The notes beneath the pieces were generated by a model. That model did not search any database and was not told the DNA's origin. It saw only the letters and a list, made by a program, of their open reading frames with translations. A stretch of DNA of 12,833 nt. It comes from Candidatus Bathyarchaeota archaeon. Lineage in GTDB: Archaea; Thermoproteota; Bathyarchaeia; 40CM-2-53-6; RBG-13-38-9. The stretch lies in assembly GCA_026015225.1 (NCBI GenBank), contig JAOZGV010000040.1, positions 1 through 12,833 on the forward strand. The letters run 5' to 3'. A program made the translations under genes and the position numbers. This document shows positions 6,878 to 12,102 of this stretch, piece by piece. Positions within the stretch are counted from its first letter, which is position 1, and each line of letters begins with the position of its first letter.

Positions 6878-7807
6878 ATGAATCGTGAACTGCAAACAAA
6901 ACCCGACTGGCTTAGGACAATGTACCGGTGGGAACAAAAAGCAATCACAGTAAACGGACGAACCATGGCCTATATAGATGAAGGTGACGCCAAAGCACGT
7001 CCAGTCATATTACTGCACGGAAATCCTACTTGGAGCTTTCTTTACCGTGATTTCATCGAACCACTTACACAGGCTGGATACCGTACTATTGTGCCCGATT
7101 GGATAGGAGCAGGCTATTCCGATAAACCACGTGTTGATGCAGCACTGACATTAGCTCACCACATCGCTGACTTGGTATCACTAGTAGATCAACTCCAACT
7201 TCGGAGCTATGTGATCGTTGGCCAAGATTGGGGTGGTCCCCAAGGAGTGGGAGCAGCATTACAACGAAAAGAATGGTTAACAGCGCTGGTCTTGATGAAT
7301 ACCTGGTTATTCACAGGTTATGTCGGTCATTTCCACAGCTCACCAAGACCATGGACTACCTGGATTGCACCACTTATTGGACAATTCTTCATGAAACGGT
7401 ACAAGGTACTCTCACATGCAGGGCCATCTGTTCTTAGTAAACGAGGTATGACGAAAACAGAAGCTCGTGCTTATCACCACATCTACGATGAACCTGACTC
7501 GGACCACGTTGTACTCACGTGGCCACGTACTATTCCGATGCATGAAGGAGACCGTGGCTGGAATGATATGCTAGCTATTGAACGTCGATTACCAGAATTA
7601 GCTAACGTACCGACTATCCTACTATGGGCACCTGAGGATAACGTGTTTCCAATAGAGTACGCTAATCGATTAAAGGAATTACTACCACACGCTGAAGGTC
7701 CTATTACCTTTAATAATGCGGCTCATTTCCTTCAGGACGACCGGGGTAAGGATATAGCACAGGCTATTGTAGAGTTTCTGAATAGAACTATAGGGAGACA
7801 ACAATGA
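6878..7807 (+). CDS. Haloalkane dehalogenase-like alpha/beta hydrolase
   Basis: Members split carbon-halogen bonds hydrolytically through an aspartyl ester; some close relatives are epoxide hydrolases. From ATG 6878 the product has 309 residues, matching the family. The oxyanion motif HGNPTW is at 47-52. The nucleophile is D117 in VGQDWGG, with the adjacent halide-contacting W118. A late Asp, D254 in APEDNVFP, and H283 in AAHFLQDD complete a plausible triad, as in DhlA-type enzymes. No signal peptide is seen. An upstream in-frame ATG at 6797 would add 27 unlike residues and lies before the AGGAGG site, so I reject it. GC is clearly higher than in neighbours and Arg codons are mostly CGN rather than AGA/AGG, suggesting transfer from bacteria or a less AT-rich archaeon. 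Its TGA overlaps the next ATG. Confidence 0.88.
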   Translation: MNRELQTKPDWLRTMYRWEQKAITVNGRTMAYIDEGDAKARPVILLHGNPTWSFLYRDFIEPLTQAGYRTIVPDWIGAGYSDKPRVDAALTLAHHIADLVSLVDQLQLRSYVIVGQDWGGPQGVGAALQRKEWLTALVLMNTWLFTGYVGHFHSSPRPWTTWIAPLIGQFFMKRYKVLSHAGPSVLSKRGMTKTEARAYHHIYDEPDSDHVVLTWPRTIPMHEGDRGWNDMLAIERRLPELANVPTILLWAPEDNVFPIEYANRLKELLPHAEGPITFNNAAHFLQDDRGKDIAQAIVEFLNRTIGRQQ

Positions 7808-8178
7808 AGTTTATTACCCTAACTAAGGACGAACTAAGTCATCTGCGTGCTGACCCATTACTCTGGGAACAGGAGCTTGATGTGCGTCCTGATGTAGCTG
7901 AAGATATTGAGAAAGCCGTTGGAATGCGTGCTGGTCGGGTATACTGGCGTTCAGAAAATGACCATCTTTACGCGTTGGAACTTGCTGACTTGGGGCGAGG
8001 TCGACCTTCAATGGCGATAGTCTATGGCTTCTGGGATCGCTATGAACCACGCCCACCAGAAGATGAGATTGATACCGACCTTTACAAACTCATGATATGG
8101 TTAGCAGAAGTAATAGAAAGCATTGAGCCTTCAGATATTGAGCGTGTAGCGCAATTTGCCCGTCAGCAGACTGGCTAA
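7804..8178 (+). CDS. Conserved-looking protein of unknown function, translationally coupled to the dehalogenase
   Basis: I do not recognise this 124-residue protein. Its ATG overlaps the dehalogenase stop (ATGA), so the two are translated together. It is acidic, has no cysteine, membrane segment or signal peptide, and reads as a compact globular fold: helices near 8-17 and 26-39, a strand pair with RVYWRSENDHLYALELAD (45-62), a turn with LGRGRP, another strand (MAIVYGFWDR) and C-terminal helices (YKLMIWLAEVIESI and beyond). It shares the elevated GC and CGN-rich arginine use of the dehalogenase, so it came with it. A partner, regulatory or toxin-antitoxin-like role cannot be told from the sequence. 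Confidence 0.75.
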   Translation: MKFITLTKDELSHLRADPLLWEQELDVRPDVAEDIEKAVGMRAGRVYWRSENDHLYALELADLGRGRPSMAIVYGFWDRYEPRPPEDEIDTDLYKLMIWLAEVIESIEPSDIERVAQFARQQTG

Positions 8179-8313
8179 ACGCAAATTACACACACTAAAG
8201 GCTAATAACAAGACATCCTGCTGATTTTCATGTGGTTGAATTTACCTAGTTTCTGCTTATGTTGAGTTCTGATTATTTGCAGGCTCAAAAGCATTAGATA
8301 ATCTTACCTTCTG

Positions 8314-8325
8314 TAGCGCGCGCTA
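8314..8325. repeat. 12-bp perfect palindrome TAGCGCGCGCTA, copy 2
   Basis: Identical to the copy at 2473-2484. It lies in the 222-base gap between the 124-aa gene and the DUF4013-like gene, about 76 bases before the latter's start and near where the GC-rich segment gives way to AT-rich DNA. No tRNA-Gly 3'-end repeat (attR) is visible in this gap. Nothing else in the gap is recognisable apart from the promoter listed next. Confidence 0.6.
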
Positions 8326-8368
8326 ATTATTCTTTATTTTCAAAAGTTTTTAATTGCTAGCTAAGAAT

Positions 8369-8393
8369 AATATAAATAAAATTTCGAAAAGGT
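8369..8393 (+). promoter_or_regulatory. TATA box and ribosome binding site of the DUF4013-like gene
   Basis: AATATAAATA (8369-8378) is a good archaeal TATA match. AAAGGTG (8387-8393) lies 7 bases before the TTG at 8401 and fixes that start. The TATA-to-TTG distance of about 27 would place initiation at the start codon and exclude the ribosome binding site, so an additional upstream TATA (CTTTATTTT, 8332-8340) may be the real one. Confidence 0.45.
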
Positions 8394-8400
8394 GTAAAAA

Positions 8401-9189
8401 TTGGATCTAGGAAATAATCTTCAAAGTGCTTTTGATTACGCAAAAAAAATGACCGAAGATGCAGGTAGATGGATCATTCTGATTATTTTGGCAATAATAC
8501 CGATAATTAATTTCATTGCTATCGGGTATGCTGCAAGAGTCATAAAGGAGACTCCAAGTTCGAAATCCCCTCCTAAATTAGAGCGATACGTAGATTTATG
8601 GGTCAAAGGACTAACGGTCATAATAGCTCTTATAATCTACATGATAGTTCCTCTGATAGTATTTGGATTTGCAATTGCTTCATTTGTTTTAGCATTTGTT
8701 GGTGGAGCAGGATTCCCTAAAGGGATGCCGGGTCCTATATGGACATTGCCCATGGTAGGGGTTGGTGGGGTATTAATCATAATCGGTATAATCGTTACTT
8801 TCTTATTTGCTATACTTGCTGCTATGGGAATTTTACATATGATAAAGAATGACGAATTTGGGAAAGCTTTTGCTTTTGGCGAGATCATCGAAAAAATCAA
8901 AAAGATCGGTTGGGGAAATTATCTGCTCTGGCTTGTTGTCATTTTCATAATCAATATAGTTTTTGGCGCTATTGGAAACATACCTTGGATTGGCTGGCTT
9001 ATTACGTTGATACTCTGCCCTCCATTTGTGGTATTTATATCTCGTTCTGCTGGATTGCTCTATGAAGACTATGTCACTTCAAACGAACGAAGTGTGGCAG
9101 AAACAAAGGGAAGTGCTTATTGTATGCAATGCGGTACACCAATTCCAGAAGAGGGAAAATTTTGTCCTAAGTGTGGCGCAGAAAAATAA
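8401..9189 (+). CDS. DUF4013-like multi-pass membrane protein with C-terminal zinc ribbon
   Basis: A 262-residue integral membrane protein. An amphipathic N-terminus is followed by hydrophobic segments near 23-45, 70-102, 118-148 and 172-214, some long enough to hold two helices. The sequence NFIAIGYAARVIKETP and the later WGNYLLWLVVIFI arrangement resemble DUF4013 proteins, which are widespread in archaea and have no known function. The C-terminal tail (241-258) has C241-x2-C244 and C255-x2-C258 in CMQCGTPIPEEGKFCPKCG, a zinc-ribbon knuckle pair expected to lie in the cytoplasm. The start is TTG 8401. It stands alone, followed by oligo-T stretches. A housekeeping membrane-organising or sensing role is only a guess. 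Confidence 0.8.
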   Translation: MDLGNNLQSAFDYAKKMTEDAGRWIILIILAIIPIINFIAIGYAARVIKETPSSKSPPKLERYVDLWVKGLTVIIALIIYMIVPLIVFGFAIASFVLAFVGGAGFPKGMPGPIWTLPMVGVGGVLIIIGIIVTFLFAILAAMGILHMIKNDEFGKAFAFGEIIEKIKKIGWGNYLLWLVVIFIINIVFGAIGNIPWIGWLITLILCPPFVVFISRSAGLLYEDYVTSNERSVAETKGSAYCMQCGTPIPEEGKFCPKCGAEK

Positions 9190-9199
9190 CTATATCCGG

Positions 9200-9230
9200 T
9201 TTTTTTTAACAATAAAACCCCTCATTTTTT
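9200..9230 (+). terminator. Oligo-T terminator after the DUF4013-like gene
   Basis: T8 (9200-9207) begins 10 bases after the stop and is followed by T6 (9225-9230). Archaeal polymerase terminates at such U-rich stretches without needing a hairpin. Confidence 0.6.
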
Positions 9231-9262
9231 AGAATTCTTTGAAATTCGTATATGAGAATATA

Positions 9263-9273
9263 TGATATATATT
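9263..9273 (+). promoter_or_regulatory. TATA box of pyrK
   Basis: The GATATATATT run is centred about 26 bases before ATG 9293, consistent with a leaderless transcript. This argues for ATG 9293 over the in-frame TTG at 9272, which would overlap the TATA box. Confidence 0.55.
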
Positions 9274-9292
9274 GAATTATTGGGTTCAAAGC

Positions 9293-10111
9293 ATGAAGAA
9301 ATCTCTTTTACACAAGCCACGTATAGTTCGAATAGAGAAGGTAAGGAATGAATCGAATACGGTTAAGTCCATAGTATTTAAAGACAGATTATGCGCATCT
9401 GTAAAACCAGGACAATTCTCTATGATATGGATCCCAATATACGATGAGATTCCAATGAGTCTATCACTGGATCCGAAATCAAAATTGCCAATGATTGTTG
9501 TTAAGAATATTGGAGAGGCTACAAACGCTTTGCATGAATTAAATATAGGCGACTCTATAGGCATAAGAGGTCCTTACGGGACTTCTTTTAATACAGGTAG
9601 TGCAAAACGAATATTGTTGATAGCAGGAGGGACTGGAATAATACCGTTACTTCAAATTGCCATGGAATCAAATCAAAGAGAATATAAGTGCGATATAATC
9701 TTGGGCGCCAAGAATATCGAAGAAATATTGTTCTATGAAGATCTTAAATCAGCAGATTGCACTTTGTACCCAGTCACAGAGGATGGAAGTCTAGGCAAGC
9801 AAGGACTCGTAATTGATTTGATAAAAAAAAGTCTCAAGAGTGACTATGATGTCTTAATGTGCTGTGGACCTGAACCTATGATCAAATCGATTATTGATGT
9901 TGCACGGAAGACAAATATTGGTTTGCAAGTAAGTCTTGAAAGGATCATGAAGTGTGGAATTGGAATCTGTGGAAGCTGTGAACTTTCAGGTTTTAGGGTC
10001 TGTAAGGACGGTCCAGTATTCGATCTAAAAGAACTCAATGCAATGTATAACGTATTAGGAAATTTAAAACGAAATCACTCAGGAAAGGTAATCGATTTTA
10101 ATACAAAATAG
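9293..10111 (+). CDS. pyrK: Dihydroorotate dehydrogenase electron-transfer subunit (PyrK)
   Basis: PyrK carries FAD and a [2Fe-2S] cluster and passes electrons from PyrD (type 1B dihydroorotate dehydrogenase) to NAD+ in pyrimidine synthesis. The 272-residue product has a flavin-binding barrel with KPGQFSMIWIP (38-48) and PMSLS (54-58), the nucleotide-binding AGGTGIIPL (111-119) and CGPEPM (191-196). The cluster motif is C221-x4-C226-x2-C229-x7-C237 in KCGIGICGSC...CKDGPVF. The last spacer is shorter than the 11-16 residues I recall for bacterial PyrK. ATG 9293 fits the TATA box; the TTG at 9272 would add seven residues. PyrD is not adjacent in this window, which is unusual, but pyrF lies convergently 16 bases downstream. 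Confidence 0.9.
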   Translation: MKKSLLHKPRIVRIEKVRNESNTVKSIVFKDRLCASVKPGQFSMIWIPIYDEIPMSLSLDPKSKLPMIVVKNIGEATNALHELNIGDSIGIRGPYGTSFNTGSAKRILLIAGGTGIIPLLQIAMESNQREYKCDIILGAKNIEEILFYEDLKSADCTLYPVTEDGSLGKQGLVIDLIKKSLKSDYDVLMCCGPEPMIKSIIDVARKTNIGLQVSLERIMKCGIGICGSCELSGFRVCKDGPVFDLKELNAMYNVLGNLKRNHSGKVIDFNTK

Positions 10112-10113
10112 TG

Positions 10114-10129
10114 TTTTTCAATCGTTTTT
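10114..10129 (+). terminator. Paired T5 runs at the pyrK/pyrF junction
   Basis: T5 at 10114-10118 and T5 at 10125-10129 follow the pyrK stop and reach the end of convergent pyrF. They fit a plus-strand U-rich archaeal terminator. No matching T-run is seen for the minus strand. Confidence 0.45.
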
Positions 10130-10949
10130 AATAGTATCTTTTTCTTAGCTCTTTAAATTGGTTAAAGTACTCTTCGATACTATCTTTCGGTTTGTCTGAG
10201 TAGATAATTTTTCTACCAATATTTATCAGAATATTATTTCCACCAAATTTTATTGCTTTCATAGCATCTCCCTTTTGAGCTCCTATCCCCGGGAATAAGA
10301 TGAGTCTTTTGTTTCCGATCATTCTTCTGATTTTCTCAATTTCTTTGGAATCTATGTGTTTTGTTGCTCCAACTACGCATCCATCAGCATTATATTTTTT
10401 GACATCATCTGCAATTTCGTAATAAACAGAATCTGAATTATATTTGGATTCTACAAAATATTTGTATGCTTCAGGATTAGACATCAAAGTTACGACAATA
10501 ATACCGATTGGGGGAGCATAGTTATGTGCAAAATGGACAACGTGTTCTAGATTTCCTGGCAATGGATTTGTAGTGATTCCATCATATCCAGATTTATGAA
10601 TCCAATAAAGTTTTGACTCTGCAGAATCAGCTATATCACCTAATTTACAATCATATATTGAAATGAGATCTTTTTTCTTTAAATAATTAGAAATGGATAA
10701 ATGATTTCTCACCGACATTCCAAACATATATTGTTCGTTTAACTTTACTGCGATAGCATAATCTGCAATAGTATCGATAATATCAAGACAGAAATTAAAT
10801 CGTGCTTCATTCTCATCATTATTATTCATATATTTCTTTGGAATTACACTCGCATCTCTCTGGTTTGGAATAGCAGGATCTAGGCCAACACATATTACAC
10901 TATTTTTTTCTCTCATCAACAATGCAAGTTTACTAAGAAAATCATTCAT
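10128..10949 (-). CDS. pyrF: Orotidine 5'-phosphate decarboxylase (PyrF)
   Basis: It converts OMP to UMP, the last step of UMP synthesis. The 273-residue TIM barrel has VGLDPAIPNQ (21-30), the AVKLNEQYMFG strand (K69), and the catalytic DxKxxD array D100, K102, D105 in IYDCKLGDIADSA. GITTNPLPG supplies the next barrel strand, and FPGIGAQKGD the phosphate-binding turn. Length and the GLDP...NPLPG pattern match the longer PyrF group (about 270 residues) rather than the short E. coli-like or 210-residue archaeal type. Start ATG 10949, with a TATA element centred about 27 bases upstream, so probably leaderless. Convergent with pyrK: same pathway, opposite strands. Confidence 0.93.
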   Translation of the reverse strand: MNDFLSKLALLMREKNSVICVGLDPAIPNQRDASVIPKKYMNNNDENEARFNFCLDIIDTIADYAIAVKLNEQYMFGMSVRNHLSISNYLKKKDLISIYDCKLGDIADSAESKLYWIHKSGYDGITTNPLPGNLEHVVHFAHNYAPPIGIIVVTLMSNPEAYKYFVESKYNSDSVYYEIADDVKKYNADGCVVGATKHIDSKEIEKIRRMIGNKRLILFPGIGAQKGDAMKAIKFGGNNILINIGRKIIYSDKPKDSIEEYFNQFKELRKRYY

Positions 10950-10970
10950 AGTTGATCTCCAAAGTGAAAT

Positions 10971-10980
10971 AATTTAAAAT
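10971..10980. promoter_or_regulatory. Near-symmetrical TATA box shared by pyrF and the small DUF5652-like gene
   Basis: AATTTAAAAT is centred about 27 bases from the pyrF ATG on the minus strand. Read on the plus strand it would start transcription near 11003, just at the GTGAT ribosome binding site (11003-11007) of the ATG at 11014. One AT element may therefore serve both divergent genes. Confidence 0.45.
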
Positions 10981-11013
10981 TCTTTTGACTAGATTATGGA
11001 TTGTGATGATAGA

Positions 11014-11223
11014 ATGTTAATCTTTCCTAATTTTACTTTGTTAGTAATGATATTGATACCTTTGGTAATTTGAAGTCTTTTTTGGAAAATTATAGGACTT
11101 TGGTTCTCGGCAAAAAATAATAAAAAATTATGGTTCATTATCTTTATTTTTATAAATCTTGTGGGAATCCTGGCAATATATTATCTCTATACAAGAAGAT
11201 GTTGGCCATTCAAACAAAAATAA
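11014..11223 (+). pseudogene. Small DUF5652-like two-helix membrane protein gene interrupted by in-frame TGA
   Basis: Reading ATG 11014 to TAA 11221-11223 gives 69 codons with one internal TGA at codon 20 (11071-11073). The halves are MLIFPNFTLLVMILIPLVI and, after the TGA, SLFWKIIGLWFSAKNNKKLW, continuing FIIFIFINLVGILAIYYLYT. DUF5652 proteins, as I recall them, follow a pattern like LW(S/T)LPWKGxALWxAARxxxKxWFIxLLxxNTLGILxIxYLF. The match is close, and the TGA falls exactly on the first Trp. One change from TGG would restore the gene. GTGAT at 11003-11007 supports ATG 11014; an in-frame ATG at 10996 is an alternative. Most likely a recent nonsense mutation, an assembly error or tolerated readthrough. 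Function of the family is unknown. Confidence 0.6.
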
Positions 11224-11238
11224 ATATTTACTGTAACC

Positions 11239-11244
11239 TTTTTT
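11239..11244 (+). terminator. T6 run after the small membrane-protein gene
   Basis: A T6 tract 15 bases after the TAA, with a further TTTT at 11251-11254, fits U-rich archaeal termination for the DUF5652-like gene. Confidence 0.35.
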
Positions 11245-11304
11245 ACTGCGTTTTAATATTCCAATTTTTGAATTATAAAAATATGTAATTAGTAATAAAT
11301 TTAA

Positions 11305-11345
11305 TTTATAATATTTGAAACATATGTATTCATTTTCTCGAGGAT
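11305..11345 (+). promoter_or_regulatory. TATA box and ribosome binding site of the 181-aa gene
   Basis: TTTATAATAT (11305-11314) would set initiation near 11336. GAGGAT (11340-11345) then lies 6 bases before TTG 11352 and fixes that start. Confidence 0.5.
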
Positions 11346-11351
11346 TTAGCA

Positions 11352-11897
11352 TTGCAGAATATTCAAAAAGATGAGAAAGGAGAAGTTCTAGGAGAATTTG
11401 TGTTAGAAATTCTAAATAGATTGCATAACCGCAAAAAAGAGTCTATAAAAACACTCCAAAAGTATGGGATTCAGGAAACTGAGAAGATAAAATGGCATCC
11501 ATTCGAAGGTTGGATGAGGGGATTCAAGGAAATCTCAAAAGAGATTGGTCCTACTGGATTATATATTATAGGGACGGAATTATCCGAAAATATTGAAGGC
11601 CCTGTCGTCATTGATTCATTGAAAAAAGCTTTTGAATCATTGGACAGAATATACCAAAGAAAACATAGAAACGCAGAATTTGGAAAATTTAAATTATTAA
11701 ATTTTGACGATGTGAAACGAGAAGCAGAAATAGTAAGCGATACCTCATATCCATGTGATTTTGAAAGGGGAATCATTATGGGTCTGACAAACAAATATAG
11801 ACTTTATGACGCCAGAAAAGTATGGGTTGTTCATAAAGATTTTAAATCATGTCGTAAAAATGGCCTAGATAACTGTAAGTACTTTATAAAATGGTAA
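11352..11897 (+). CDS. Orphan cytosolic protein, possibly V4R/haem-NO-binding-like sensor domain
   Basis: A 181-residue protein without membrane segments, starting at TTG 11352 behind GAGGAT. An N-terminal charged helix region (about 1-35) precedes a mixed alpha/beta part with GWMRGFKEISKEIGPTGLYI (54-73), a long helix around SLKKAFESLDRIYQRK, and a C-terminal pair of strands ending SCRKNGLDNCKYFIKW with C167 and C175. The ending (Cys, six or seven residues including a turn, then C-x-Y-x-I-x-W) and the layout resemble small V4R, XylR-N or H-NOX-related ligand-binding domains. This is pattern memory, not a demonstrated match. It has its own promoter and no clear partner; the SAM synthetase gene 205 bases downstream is probably separate. 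Confidence 0.65.
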   Translation: MQNIQKDEKGEVLGEFVLEILNRLHNRKKESIKTLQKYGIQETEKIKWHPFEGWMRGFKEISKEIGPTGLYIIGTELSENIEGPVVIDSLKKAFESLDRIYQRKHRNAEFGKFKLLNFDDVKREAEIVSDTSYPCDFERGIIMGLTNKYRLYDARKVWVVHKDFKSCRKNGLDNCKYFIKW

Positions 11898-11980
11898 TTA
11901 ATTCTAGAATTTAAATCTAATTTGGTTGGAAAATTTGTTAAATTATTTTATCCTAATATATTCTTATTATATCAAAACGT

Positions 11981-11996
11981 AGTGGATTTTACCACT
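11981..11996. repeat. Inverted repeat AGTGG-N6-CCACT upstream of SAM synthetase
   Basis: AGTGG (11981-11985) and CCACT (11992-11996) flank ATTTTA. It lies about 10 bases before a TATA-like TTTTTAAA (12004-12011). It could be a small operator or a hairpin ending the upstream transcript, although no T-run follows directly. The rest of 11898-12102 is AT-rich with nothing else recognised. Confidence 0.35.
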
Positions 11997-12074
11997 CAAA
12001 AGATTTTTAAAGGCAGAGAAAAGATTCTAGGAAGAAAGCAAAGTACTGTTAATTAATACCTCTAAAAAAACGGC

Positions 12075-12094
12075 TTTAAAATTAAGAGAAGGAT
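12075..12094 (+). promoter_or_regulatory. TATA box and weak ribosome binding site of SAM synthetase
   Basis: TTTAAAA (12075-12081) is about 25 bases before TTG 12103, which would give a leaderless transcript. AGAAGGAT (12087-12094) is a possible ribosome binding site 8 bases before the TTG if transcription starts from the upstream TTTTTAAA at 12004-12011 instead. Both support the same start codon. Confidence 0.45.
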
Positions 12095-12102
12095 TGATTT
12101 GC

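Noticed and set aside
8179..8400. Search for attR (a repeat of the tRNA-Gly 3' end)
   Set aside because: No match to the anticodon-to-acceptor part of the tRNA is visible here; only a trivial CTTCTG match near 8309.
11071..11073. Genome-wide reassignment of TGA to Trp, or selenocysteine
   Set aside because: guaAB ends at the family C-terminus with TGA, all other genes use TGG for Trp, and no SECIS-like structure is evident. A local event is more likely.
11128..11352. 74-codon minus-strand ORF
   Set aside because: It is antisense to the second half of the DUF5652-like gene and runs through the promoter of the 181-aa gene; its sequence is low-complexity.
11898..12102. SAM-responsive riboswitch before SAM synthetase
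   Set aside because: No helix set or conserved core of known SAM riboswitches can be drawn, and the likely start sites leave little leader.
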